Positions 1 through 7,565 of a stretch of DNA of 11,061 bases are shown here, piece by piece (positions within the stretch are counted from its first letter, which is position 1; each line of letters begins with the position of its first letter). The translations under genes and the position numbers were made by a program. A model generated the notes under the pieces. The model ran no database searches and was not told where the DNA came from. It saw only the letters and a list, made by a program, of their open reading frames with translations. Origin of the DNA: JBCDBH01 sp039184055 (GTDB taxonomy: Bacteria; Acidobacteriota; Thermoanaerobaculia; Multivoradales; J023); NCBI GenBank assembly GCA_039184055.1, contig JBCDBH010000192.1, positions 1-11,061 of the forward strand, given 5' to 3'.

Positions 1-35
1 GTGCCTTGAATGGCTTCTATTGAGTTTTTAGTGTT

Positions 36-58
36 CTTAAAAAGCCTTTAAAGGGCTT
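36..58 (-). terminator. Intrinsic terminator behind the winged-helix/TPR regulator gene
   Basis: Read on the minus strand, the stop codon of the regulator gene lies inside a short stem AAGCC / GGCTT (plus-strand 54-58 and 42-46) with a 7-nt loop, followed directly by a run of five T (two of them in the stem). The surrounding 1-56 is visibly AT-richer than the gene, as expected for a gene end. The stem is only 5 bp, so it is a weak but correctly placed Rho-independent terminator. Confidence 0.5.
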
Positions 59-1790
59 AGCGACGGAGAAAGTCGAGGAGCAAGCTGGCTGGCGGAGGGG
101 GCGAGTTGCCAGATTGCATCGCGTTGCGGAGCGGGCCATCGTGGTTCGCGAGCTGCATGAGCGCGTCGTCGTGACGGCCAAGACGCATCAGACAGCGCGC
201 CCGTGTCTCGGCCACGAGACGGTTGTCAGAGCTCGGCAATGCCATTGCACGGTCGAGCGCGTCGGCCCAGCGTTGCTCTTTCATCAACACACGGACGCTA
301 CCCAGCTCCGCGAACACGGCCAGATCCGAGTCGGCTAGAGACGTCTTGGCATCTTCGAAGCGTGATCTCGCCGCATCGACACGATCTTGATCGAGCGCCA
401 GCGAGCCGGCGATCAAGCGGGTCAGCCCAAGCTCGGCCGGACAGCCCATCGACTCGAAGGCCGCCGCCGCCTTTTCGAGGTCCTGCTCAGCGCTCAGCCA
501 GTCGCTGGTTGCTCCGGCTAGGGCGCGCGCATAGAGAATCGTGCCGCGTAGGCGTCGGTCGCGTGCCGCGTTGAGTCGCGCGCCCATGTCAACATGAATC
601 GCCAGAGCTTGCTCGACTTCGGCTAGTGCCTGGTCGAGATTGTCTTGGTCGAGATCATCTACGAGGTAGTGCCGCGCCAGTCGATTATGGACCAGTGCCG
701 TCATCGGTCGATTGCCGAGCTCGAAGAACATCGTCGCGCTGCGACGCAACATGTCGTGCTCGGTCGGTGGATCGAGCAAGCCGGATTGCGCCATCGCCAA
801 CCGCGTGATCGCCTGGTTCGCGGTGTCGCCGAGATCCTGATAGCGCGCCAACGCTTCACGCAACCGGGTCAGATCTTCGGAGTCGTAGAAGGCGCTCATC
901 GCCGAAAGCTCGGGATCGTCGACGTCGCTCGTCGTCACCTCGAGCGCTGGCAACGGTGACAAACCGGCCGTTTGACGGACTTCGTCGAGCACGCGGTGGG
1001 TGCGGACGATCATCGGTGCCGCGTCGAGCCGCTCAGCGTGTGACAAGGCGCGTTCGAGCCGCACCATGGCGTCGTCGAGCTTTCCTTCGAGATAGGCGAT
1101 CTCACCGGCCAGACCATGCACGCGCATATTCAGCTCCGCGTCGCCGCTGTCGATCGAGCCGAGCAAATCCTTGGCGGTCGACCACTCACCTTCGAAATAG
1201 GCGACCTGAGCCAGCCCGATTCGCGCCGCATCGAAGTTGGGGTCGTGGTCGAGCGCCCGCTGGAAATGCGTCTTGGCGAGCACGGTGCCGGTTTGTCCGA
1301 GAGCGAGGGTTCCGGCGTCGTACGCGTGCTGAGCGGCCGAGGGTGGTCGCAAACCGAGCCACCACCAGATGAGCGCGATCACCGCGAGCACGACGACGGT
1401 GGCGATTCGTGCCGCCAGTCGCGGTGAGCGAGAGGTCTCTTCTGTGTCGGTCGAGGTCCCGATCGCTTTAATAGGCGGACCCACCCAGCGATAGCCCCGT
1501 TTGGGAATCGTCTCGACAAAGCGAGGTGCGCGGGCGTCGTCACCGAGCGCGCGGCGGATCTCCTGAATGCTCTGCGTGAGGGTGTTGTCCGATACAGCGA
1601 CGTCGCGCCACACCGACTCGATCAGCTGCTCCTTGCCACGCACCGTGCCCGCATGAGCGAGAAGCTCGGCGAGGAGATCGGCGGTTTTGGGTCGCAAGCG
1701 TGAGCTGTGCCCGTCGTGTTCGAGCACACCGGTGGCGGCGTTGAAGGTGGTCGCGCCAAAACGCCAGGCGGAAGAGGAATCGGGCGACAT
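57..1790 (-). CDS. ToxR/CadC-type membrane transcriptional regulator with winged helix, one TM segment and TPR-like C-terminal region
   Basis: The 577-residue product reads as a one-component signal transducer. Residues about 8-103 form an OmpR/PhoB-type winged helix (Trans_reg_C): the start WRFG, then RLRPKTADLL, the recognition-helix segment around VSDNTLTQSIQEIRRAL (66-82), and the typical wing PKRGYRWV (96-103). A hydrophobic stretch at about 128-146, ending in IWWWLGL, is the only membrane segment, so DNA binding is cytoplasmic and the rest lies outside the membrane. Residues about 150-560 are alpha-helical with TPR-like pairs (for example 168-210, and around ALLAEVEQAL-type helices later) and end in a proline patch plus LLLDFLRR. 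There is no phospho-acceptor domain. No Shine-Dalgarno is visible before this ATG and no later Met precedes the domain, so the start is kept; it may be leaderless. The gene is divergent from the FHA regulator. The ligand or partner of the TPRs and the target genes are unknown. Domain calls are firm, the physiological role is not. Confidence 0.88.
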   Translation of the reverse strand: MSPDSSSAWRFGATTFNAATGVLEHDGHSSRLRPKTADLLAELLAHAGTVRGKEQLIESVWRDVAVSDNTLTQSIQEIRRALGDDARAPRFVETIPKRGYRWVGPPIKAIGTSTDTEETSRSPRLAARIATVVVLAVIALIWWWLGLRPPSAAQHAYDAGTLALGQTGTVLAKTHFQRALDHDPNFDAARIGLAQVAYFEGEWSTAKDLLGSIDSGDAELNMRVHGLAGEIAYLEGKLDDAMVRLERALSHAERLDAAPMIVRTHRVLDEVRQTAGLSPLPALEVTTSDVDDPELSAMSAFYDSEDLTRLREALARYQDLGDTANQAITRLAMAQSGLLDPPTEHDMLRRSATMFFELGNRPMTALVHNRLARHYLVDDLDQDNLDQALAEVEQALAIHVDMGARLNAARDRRLRGTILYARALAGATSDWLSAEQDLEKAAAAFESMGCPAELGLTRLIAGSLALDQDRVDAARSRFEDAKTSLADSDLAVFAELGSVRVLMKEQRWADALDRAMALPSSDNRLVAETRARCLMRLGRHDDALMQLANHDGPLRNAMQSGNSPPPPASLLLDFLRR

Positions 1791-1802
1791 CGATCGATCA
1801 TA
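1791..1802 (-). promoter_or_regulatory. Possible leaderless promoter (-10 element) and GATC-rich operator at the start of the winged-helix regulator gene
   Basis: On the minus strand a TATGAT box (plus-strand 1797-1802) ends 6 nt before the A of the ATG. That would place the transcription start at or next to the start codon, which fits the absence of any Shine-Dalgarno. The -35 region is poor (TAGTGA at 17-nt spacing). The same stretch holds the 10-bp palindrome ATCGATCGAT (1789-1798) overlapping the start codon, and a CGATC / GATCG inverted pair (1791-1795 and 1803-1807). A bound protein here, perhaps the winged-helix protein itself, would block the promoter. Inference only. Confidence 0.3.
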
Positions 1803-1884
1803 GATCGTTGTTCATCGCATCACTACACGGCAAACATCATGGCCGAGACGGCGTAGCTTCATCAGGTCGCTGAGCGCGACGAAG
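1803..1884. other. Divergent intergenic region, remainder
   Basis: This is the rest of the 94-bp gap between two divergent regulator genes, so it should carry the rightward promoter of the FHA regulator. The best rightward candidate is TTGTTC (1808-1813) with a poor -10 at 17-18 nt, which I do not regard as convincing. No Shine-Dalgarno better than GAAG directly against the ATG is seen. Confidence 0.3.
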
Positions 1885-3654
1885 ATGAAACGGCCCATGA
1901 CGATGATGAACCACGACGAAACGACCTCCCTCTGCCTACGCAGCGAAATCGACGACGAGTCACGGATCTTTCCACTCGGCGACGGTGAGCTGATCCTGGG
2001 CAGCTCGCGCAGAACCGACGTCGTGCTCACGGTCTCGGGCGTATCGCGTCGCCATGCGCGTCTGACCATCGCCGATGATGCGCTGAAGGTCGAAGATCTC
2101 GGCAGTCGAAACGGAACCTTCGTCGCAGGCGCACGAGTCGAGACGGTGACGCTCCAGGTCGGTGAAGCGGTGCGGTTCGGGCCGGTGGAGATGCGTCTCG
2201 AGCGGCTCGACGCCGCCGACACGGAGTTGGGGCTCCGGCTCGATCCGCCGTCGTTGTCGCGTAGTCGCACGCGACGCGAGACCTCACATTGGCGTGCCGA
2301 AGATGCAACGGTGGCGATCGACGGGGTGCTGGCTTTGGTCGACCTTCTCACCCTGCCCGAGCCCGATCTCGCCGCGGTGGTCGAACGCCTGCGTGGACTG
2401 CTCGACGCCGCCACGGTGGCCTGGGTGGAGGAAGACACGGCAGGTAGGTTGACCGTCGTCGCGGTGGCGGGCTCACCCGATTCGATCGCGAAGGGTGCCG
2501 GGTCGAAGGCGTTGCGTCACGGTGCCGACGGCATCGGCCGTGGGCTGCTGGTAACGGCCGCGACCCGACCTTCCGAAGCCCTGCTCGAAACCCTGACTCG
2601 CCTGATCACGCGTCTGCTTCCCGAGGCCATCGACGAGCTCACGACCGAGCCACCGAGCGCCTCCGTCGAGCTGACCCTGCCCGACGGCATCGTCGCCGCG
2701 CGAAGCCCCGTCATGCGCGTGCTCTACCAGGAGCTCGCCCAGGTCGCGCGCACCGACGTCGCGGTCCTGGTGCTCGGTGAAACCGGGGTCGGCAAAGAGC
2801 ATCTGGCCCATGCGCTCCACCTCGGATCGCGCCGTCTCAACGGCGCCTTCGTCGTGGTGAATTGCGCCGCCATTCCAGCCGAACAGCTCGAGGCGGAGAT
2901 GTTCGGGATCGGCAAAGGCGTGGCGACCGGTGTCGACGCGCGCCCGGGCTGCTTCCGTCGCGCCGACGGCGGCACGCTCTTTCTCGATGAAATCGGTGAG
3001 CTGCCGCTCGCCCTCCAGGCCAAGCTCCTCCGTGCCCTCCAGGACGGCCAAGTGCATCCGGTGGGGCGGCCGCCCGAAACCGTCGACGTTCGCGTCGTCG
3101 CCGCCACCAACGCCGATCTCGGCCGCAAGCTCGAAGAAGGCTCGTTCCGTCGCGACCTCTACTATCGACTCGCCGGCTACGAGCTCGACGTGCCACCGCT
3201 CCGTCAACGCACCGACGACCTCGCTCCCTTGATCGGGCACTTTCTCGGCCGCTTCAGCGTCGAAACCGGCAAACGTGTCCGTGGCGTCAGCGTACGCGCC
3301 CTCCAGCTCCTCGCCGCCTACCCGTGGCCGGGCAACATCCGCGAGCTCGAACACGAAGCGCGTCGTCTCGTCTTCAAAGCCCTACCCGGCCAGGCGATCG
3401 ACTCCTCCTTGCTTTCCGAACGCATCCGCACCGGACCACGTGGCGACACCCAGCTGATCGGCCTCGCAAGCCTCGGCGACACAGACACCATCGACCTCGA
3501 CCAGCGACTCGACACCCTCCATCGCGGTCTCATCGAACAAGCACTCACCGCCACCGCCGGCAACCAAACCCGCGCCGCCGAACGCCTTAGCCTTTCGCGC
3601 TCCGGACTGATCAAGCGGATGAAGCGGTTGGGAGTCGATCCGAAGGCCTTTTGA
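1885..3654 (+). CDS. FHA-domain AAA+ transcriptional activator (NtrC/sigma-54 activator family, degenerate GAFTGA loop)
   Basis: The 589-residue protein has four parts. (1) An FHA domain at about 15-108, with the phosphothreonine-binding signatures GSSRRTD (39-45), SRRHA (54-58) and GSRNGTF (73-79). (2) A GAF-like segment at about 140-250, judged from the helix/strand pattern around VAWVEED and LTVVAVAG. (3) An AAA+ core at about 265-500 with Walker A GETGVGKE (298-305), Walker B GGTLFLDE (362-369), sensor I AATNA (406-410), arginine-finger region FRRDLYYRL (421-429) and WPGNIREL (481-488). (4) A Fis-type helix-turn-helix at about 546-585 (NQTRAAERLSLSRSGLIKRM). Such proteins oligomerise, bind upstream sites and remodel sigma-54 polymerase. 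FHA in place of a receiver domain implies control by Ser/Thr phosphorylation, and a kinase gene lies just downstream on the other strand. Odd point: the loop that contacts sigma-54 is GVATGV (345-350), not GAFTGA. Four in-frame ATGs (1885, 1897, 1903, 1906) are possible starts and none has a clear ribosome site; the longest is given. Confidence 0.92.
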   Translation: MKRPMTMMNHDETTSLCLRSEIDDESRIFPLGDGELILGSSRRTDVVLTVSGVSRRHARLTIADDALKVEDLGSRNGTFVAGARVETVTLQVGEAVRFGPVEMRLERLDAADTELGLRLDPPSLSRSRTRRETSHWRAEDATVAIDGVLALVDLLTLPEPDLAAVVERLRGLLDAATVAWVEEDTAGRLTVVAVAGSPDSIAKGAGSKALRHGADGIGRGLLVTAATRPSEALLETLTRLITRLLPEAIDELTTEPPSASVELTLPDGIVAARSPVMRVLYQELAQVARTDVAVLVLGETGVGKEHLAHALHLGSRRLNGAFVVVNCAAIPAEQLEAEMFGIGKGVATGVDARPGCFRRADGGTLFLDEIGELPLALQAKLLRALQDGQVHPVGRPPETVDVRVVAATNADLGRKLEEGSFRRDLYYRLAGYELDVPPLRQRTDDLAPLIGHFLGRFSVETGKRVRGVSVRALQLLAAYPWPGNIRELEHEARRLVFKALPGQAIDSSLLSERIRTGPRGDTQLIGLASLGDTDTIDLDQRLDTLHRGLIEQALTATAGNQTRAAERLSLSRSGLIKRMKRLGVDPKAF

Positions 3655-3659
3655 GCCGA

Positions 3660-6434
3660 TTACAACGCGCCGCGCCAAAGATCGATCTCGGCAGCCTGAT
3701 CAGAGCGTTCCGGGATCTCGGAAAAGACTTCATACGCCTGATCGGCGTTCTCCAACGCCTGACTGCGTTCGTCGAGCGCGGCGTACGCCTGAGCCAGATA
3801 CCAATGTGCTTCGGCTTTGTAGACCGGGTCGCTATCGTGGATTTCCCATCGTTCGAGCGCGTCTTCGATGGTGGTGATGGCTTCTCGGTGACGTTTTAAT
3901 CCCAGTAGTGACCAGCCGATGCCGTTGAGGCCGTGGGCGATGAGCACGTGGTCGTCGCCGACGGTGCCGCGCCAGTCGGTGACGGTGCGGCGGTGGGCGG
4001 TGAGGGCGGTTTCGTGGCGGCCGAGCTCGTTGAGCGCTTCGCCGAGGTTGTAGCGGGTCAAGCCGGTGGCGGGGTGGGTTTCGCCGTAGAGCTCGGTTTG
4101 AAGGCGAAGGGCGGTTTCGTAGGCGGTGATGGCTTGGTCGCCGCGGCCGAGGCCGAGTAGGGCGGTGCCGAGGTTGCCGGATACGCCGATGCGTTTGGCG
4201 GTTTGATCGGTGTCGCGGAAGGCGGTGTCGAGATGCTGGAAGACATCGAGCGCGGCCTGCCAGCGTTGTCGTTTGAGCGCGACGGCGCCAAGGTTGTTGA
4301 GCAGGGTGAGGGTGCGTGGATGGTTGTCGCCGAGGCTGGCGCCGAGGAGGTCGACGGCGGTGCGTCGCATGTCTTCGGCGCGGGCGTCGTCGCCTCGGAG
4401 GAGGGCGATGCCACCGAGACGGTCGAGCGCTTGCGCGAGCTCGGGATGGGCGGGGCCGTAGATGTTGCGGTAGCCCTCGAGACTGGCTTCGAAGGCAGCC
4501 TCGGCGTGCTCGAGATCGCCGAGCTCGCGGTAGGTGTTGCCGAGACGAAGCTGGGTAACGGCGCGCAGGAGGCGATCGGCGAGCGGGCTGTTTGCGTCGA
4601 GAGGCAGACGGTCGAGGGCGCTGTGCAGATGATCGCGCGCCGCTTCGTAGTTGCCCTGTTGGTACCGGAGCAGGCCGAGGTGGTTGTCGAGCGTGGCGCC
4701 AAGTCGGCGTCGTTCGCCGAGTGTCGAAAGCAGGGCTTGCGCCATGGTGGCGAGCTCTTCGGCACGCTCGAGCTCGACCTGTTCGTAGCCGGCGAGACGG
4801 ACCAGTCGCAGGAAGGCTTCGACCGCGACACGATCGTGACCACCAGCTTGCGCGGCCAGCAGGGCGGTTTCGTAGGTGGCTACGGTTTGTTCCGCGTCTT
4901 CCGCTGCGAGCTCTTGGATGCGACCTTGCTCGAGCAGCCCCTCGGCGGTGAGCGGCCAATAGCCTAGATCCCGGGCTCGGCTCACCAACGTGTCAGTGAT
5001 GGCGAGGTCGTAGGAGCCGGTGAGTCGCTCGACACGGGTCGTCGCCAGCTCGCGTCGCAGGCTGGAGACGGTTTGCGCGGTGTCGGGATCGGGAGGCGCG
5101 ACGGGTGCGAGCAGCGCGACGCGGTCGTCACATCGATCCATGGCCGGCAGGGTCGCCATCGCGGCGAGGGTGGTGTCGAGGGTTGCGCCGGCCGTCAGTC
5201 GTTCGATCACATGACGGAGCTCGACACGTCGCTCGTCGAGACAGGCCATGCGTCGATCGAGCAAGGCTTCCGATTGCTCGCCGCGATGGCTCGTCTGACA
5301 GATGGCGGTGTAGCTGTCGACCCAGCTGTCGCGTCGTGCATCGAGGGTGTCGAGCACGGTGCGGGTGAGCTCGGGATGGTGGCCGCCCCATTGGGCGAGC
5401 ACGCTTGCTCGTCGTCCTTCGTTCCAGACCGTCTCGATCTGAGCCGCGCCACCGATACACAGGTCCGTGATCGAAGCACGATAGGTCCACAGAGCCGCGA
5501 CGAGCAGCACCAAGAGCATCAAGGCACCGATCAGTAGGCGTTTACGGGCGGGTGGGCGCAGGGCGTCGAGTAGCTCGCGCATCGAGCCGTAGCGCTCGTC
5601 GGGAGCCGTGGCGAGACCGCGACGGAGCACGGTATCGAGACGATCTTTGGTCGGTTCGAGCTCGTCGGGCCAGTGGTCGTGAAGGGCGCGAAAGAGCGAG
5701 ACACAGAAGCTGTATTGATCGGCCGCTGGGCCCACCGGGCCGCCCGAGCGCTGCTCGGGGGCGATGTAGCCAGGCGTGCCGAGGGTATCGCCGGTCGCGG
5801 TGAGCGCGGCGTTGCGAGCCAGGTTGCGGAGCCGGTGGGTGTCGACGTCGGCGAGCTGGTCGACGTTGATCGTCGTTTCGGTCGCCACGCTTTGGGCCAG
5901 ACCGAAGTCGCACACGCGAACCCGACCATCGCGACCCAGCAAGACGTTGCGAGGTTTGAAGTCGCGGTGCACCACCCCGGCGTCATGGGCGGTGGCGAGA
6001 CCTTCACCGGCTTCGAGAAAGACCGTCAAGATGGCGTCGCGATCACGTTTCTCGTCCCGCAACCACGCCGATAGGTCCTGCCCTTCGACGTATTCCATGG
6101 CGACGACGACCCGTTCGCCGACGCGCTCGATGTCGAAGACGGTCACCACGTTCTGGTGATTGAGCTTGGCGAGCGCTTGCGCTTCGCGGCGCAACCGGGC
6201 TTCGAGACGTTGTCGAGCTTCACCGGTGCCACGGGGCCGGATCAGCTTGAGCGCCACCTTGCGATCGAGCTCGGGATCGTAGGCGGAGTACACCTGGCCC
6301 ATGCCACCGTGACCGAGCAGGTCGAGCACGACGTAGCGCCCGACCTCGGTGCCGCGCTGCAGAGCGGGCGTGTCTCTGGAGGTCGGGGGATCGATCGCGG
6401 GCGTCGGCGCGCTCGGTTGCTCGGGTGTCGTCAT
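3660..6434 (-). CDS. Transmembrane Ser/Thr protein kinase with Cys-bearing extracytoplasmic region and TPR array
   Basis: This 924-residue protein has a Hanks-type kinase domain at about 33-295: glycine loop GHGGMG (41-46), ATP lysine K63 in VALKL, alpha-C glutamate near E84, catalytic HRDFKPRN (156-163, D158), DFG at 176-178, and APE at 225-227 after an unusually long activation segment of about 46 residues. All catalytic residues are present, so it should be active. A single TM helix covers about 299-317. Outside the membrane, residues 322-445 match the linker seen in myxobacterial kinases, with four cysteines (C326, C379, C398, C435) that may form two disulfides. Residues about 460-915 are TPRs of the kinesin-light-chain kind (for example HPRTLTLLNNLGAVAL and HPATGLTRYNLGEAL) with no cysteine at all. 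The ATG is preceded by GGGAG at 7 nt. It lies 88 bp behind the FG-GAP gene on the same strand and meets the FHA regulator tail to tail, with a 5-bp gap. The FHA protein is a plausible phosphorylation partner (inference). The sensed ligand is unknown. Confidence 0.94.
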   Translation of the reverse strand: MTTPEQPSAPTPAIDPPTSRDTPALQRGTEVGRYVVLDLLGHGGMGQVYSAYDPELDRKVALKLIRPRGTGEARQRLEARLRREAQALAKLNHQNVVTVFDIERVGERVVVAMEYVEGQDLSAWLRDEKRDRDAILTVFLEAGEGLATAHDAGVVHRDFKPRNVLLGRDGRVRVCDFGLAQSVATETTINVDQLADVDTHRLRNLARNAALTATGDTLGTPGYIAPEQRSGGPVGPAADQYSFCVSLFRALHDHWPDELEPTKDRLDTVLRRGLATAPDERYGSMRELLDALRPPARKRLLIGALMLLVLLVAALWTYRASITDLCIGGAAQIETVWNEGRRASVLAQWGGHHPELTRTVLDTLDARRDSWVDSYTAICQTSHRGEQSEALLDRRMACLDERRVELRHVIERLTAGATLDTTLAAMATLPAMDRCDDRVALLAPVAPPDPDTAQTVSSLRRELATTRVERLTGSYDLAITDTLVSRARDLGYWPLTAEGLLEQGRIQELAAEDAEQTVATYETALLAAQAGGHDRVAVEAFLRLVRLAGYEQVELERAEELATMAQALLSTLGERRRLGATLDNHLGLLRYQQGNYEAARDHLHSALDRLPLDANSPLADRLLRAVTQLRLGNTYRELGDLEHAEAAFEASLEGYRNIYGPAHPELAQALDRLGGIALLRGDDARAEDMRRTAVDLLGASLGDNHPRTLTLLNNLGAVALKRQRWQAALDVFQHLDTAFRDTDQTAKRIGVSGNLGTALLGLGRGDQAITAYETALRLQTELYGETHPATGLTRYNLGEALNELGRHETALTAHRRTVTDWRGTVGDDHVLIAHGLNGIGWSLLGLKRHREAITTIEDALERWEIHDSDPVYKAEAHWYLAQAYAALDERSQALENADQAYEVFSEIPERSDQAAEIDLWRGAL

Positions 6435-6435
6435 G

Positions 6436-6452
6436 GCTCGTCTCCCACGAGC
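6436..6452 (-). promoter_or_regulatory. Ribosome binding site of the kinase gene displayed in a hairpin loop
   Basis: On the minus strand the arms GCTCG and CGAGC (plus 6448-6452 and 6436-6440) enclose the 7-nt loop TGGGAGA, which contains the Shine-Dalgarno GGGAG. The ATG follows one base after the stem. Presenting the site in a loop can help or limit ribosome loading. A 5-bp stem could occur by chance in DNA this rich in GAGC. Confidence 0.35.
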
Positions 6453-6480
6453 GCTAGCGTATCGAGCATCAGGCTGGAAG

Positions 6481-6499
6481 GGGGCCCGATCAGGGCCCC
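6481..6499 (-). terminator. GC-rich hairpin between the FG-GAP gene and the kinase gene
   Basis: A perfect 7-bp stem GGGGCCC / GGGCCCC encloses a 5-nt loop (GATCA), 23 bp beyond the stop of the FG-GAP gene and 46 bp before the kinase ATG. No T-run follows on the minus strand, so it is probably not a full stop for transcription. More likely it is a 3' protective or partially terminating element that sets the ratio of the secreted protein to the kinase. Confidence 0.45.
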
Positions 6500-6522
6500 G
6501 GAGAGAGGTCGATCAGAGGGTG

Positions 6523-7473
6523 TCAGCGGGCGTCGCCGCCGTAGCCCCCCGGACTGGTGAGATTGGGTGGATCGATGTTGATGTCGATAGGCAACGGTGG
6601 CTCGGTGTCGGCCGTGAGCAGCACACGTAGGTGAAAGGTGAGGTTGTTCGGATCGAACACGCCGTAGAAGCTGAGAGAATCGTGACTCCAGAGACGTCCG
6701 ACGAAGCGGATGCCGTAGGTTTCTTCTTGTCCGGGGATGAAGCGAGGCGATGTGCTGTCGAAAGGGTCGATAAAGTGGAGGACGTCCGTGAACGGATGAA
6801 TCTGGCCGACTTGATCGTAGCCTCTTGCCAACCAATCACCCACGACCGCTCTGGCGCCGTCATGGATGGATGGGAACGGTATGTAGAGAGCGTCGGTTTC
6901 ACTTTCGAGCACGAATTTGCTTTCTGAACCGGCGGGCTTGAAGATCCCGATGTAGGTTTCGCCATTCCACACGCCGGTGACCGGTTGATCGCTGGATGTA
7001 CCCACATAGATCGTGGTGATGGGCTCGAGGGTCCAAAGCTCGATTGCGTTCGCGTCGTTGAATCCAGTCGTACTGATGCGGTAGACGCGAGTTTCCGCGT
7101 CGATCGGGTTGCGGATCGCCACTTCGGAGAAACCGTCACCATCGTGATCGAAAACGAGCGGTTCCCAGCCGAATCCGGGATCGGGAACGAGCACTTCGAC
7201 GCAGTCGTGAAGCTGGGTGCCGCGCCAATCGCAAAAGGTGAACGTGGCGGTATCCGGGTCGAACCAGCCGAGCTCGGCGCCGTGGCCGTAGGCATCGGTC
7301 GGTGTGCAGCCCGTGGGACCTGGACGACAGTCGGCGGTCGGCCAACGACCCGCGATCGGCACGAGAGACGAGATCGAGGCCAAGACCGGAACGGCGGTGA
7401 TTGCGAGAGCGATGACGAGCGACACGAGAAGAACGCGCGAGAGGAAGGATGTGCTCGGGGGGTGAGATGACAT
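6523..7473 (-). CDS. Secreted FG-GAP-like repeat protein of unknown function
   Basis: The product is 316 residues. The N-terminus has a hydrophobic core at about 13-33 (LSRVLLVSLVIALAITAVPVLA), cleavable near VLA-S32/33 or a membrane anchor. The mature part has four degenerate units of the type 'x-G-x-W/D-x-D-G-x-x-x-x-G-x-F/Y-x-P-x-x-x-x-F-x-L': WEPLVFDHDGDGFSEVAI (103-120), VTGVWNGETYIGIFKP (165-180), AVVGDWLARGYDQVGQI (209-225) and FVGRLWSHDSLSFYGVFDP (257-275). The DHDGDG at 109-114 is a calcium-type loop. This pattern belongs to FG-GAP/VCBS-like beta-propeller proteins. Four cysteines (C49, C56, C81, C91) lie near the N-terminus and could pair. The tail is Pro/Gly-rich. The start was moved to the ATG at 7473, although the frame stays open to 7740, because GGAGAG lies 6 nt upstream and the signal segment starts here. 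A sigma-54 promoter lies about 100 bp upstream of the ATG. It probably shares a transcript with the kinase gene. No enzymatic motif is seen. Confidence 0.82.
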   Translation of the reverse strand: MSSHPPSTSFLSRVLLVSLVIALAITAVPVLASISSLVPIAGRWPTADCRPGPTGCTPTDAYGHGAELGWFDPDTATFTFCDWRGTQLHDCVEVLVPDPGFGWEPLVFDHDGDGFSEVAIRNPIDAETRVYRISTTGFNDANAIELWTLEPITTIYVGTSSDQPVTGVWNGETYIGIFKPAGSESKFVLESETDALYIPFPSIHDGARAVVGDWLARGYDQVGQIHPFTDVLHFIDPFDSTSPRFIPGQEETYGIRFVGRLWSHDSLSFYGVFDPNNLTFHLRVLLTADTEPPLPIDINIDPPNLTSPGGYGGDAR

Positions 7474-7532
7474 GGGACTCTCCAAGAGTTCGTCGGCGAG
7501 AACGTGCGCGTGAAGGCGCCGATCTCTGAGAT

Positions 7533-7550
7533 GCGGGCGACGGTGCCCGC
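7533..7550 (-). promoter_or_regulatory. 5'-terminal stem-loop in the leader of the FG-GAP gene
   Basis: A perfect 6-bp stem GCGGGC / GCCCGC with a 6-nt loop (ACCGTC on the minus strand) would begin about 5 nt after the transcription start predicted from the sigma-54 promoter. Stems at the very 5' end commonly shield mRNAs from RNase E/RppH decay. This function is inferred from position only. Confidence 0.35.
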
Positions 7551-7565
7551 TTGTTTCCTGTGTAA

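Noticed and set aside
1829..1844. A second sigma-54-like element on the minus strand before the winged-helix regulator gene (GGCC...TTTGCC)
   Set aside because: The GG-GC spacing is 11 nt, one longer than the strictly kept 10, and sigma-54 does not tolerate this.
2473..3354. Leftward 293-codon frame inside the FHA activator gene
   Set aside because: The opposite strand encodes uninterrupted AAA+ motifs; the shadow has no recognisable domain or ribosome site.
3832..4959. Leftward 375-codon frame overlapping the kinase TPR region in another frame
   Set aside because: The translation is almost only Arg, Pro, Ser, Ala and His, typical of an out-of-frame reading of GC-rich DNA.
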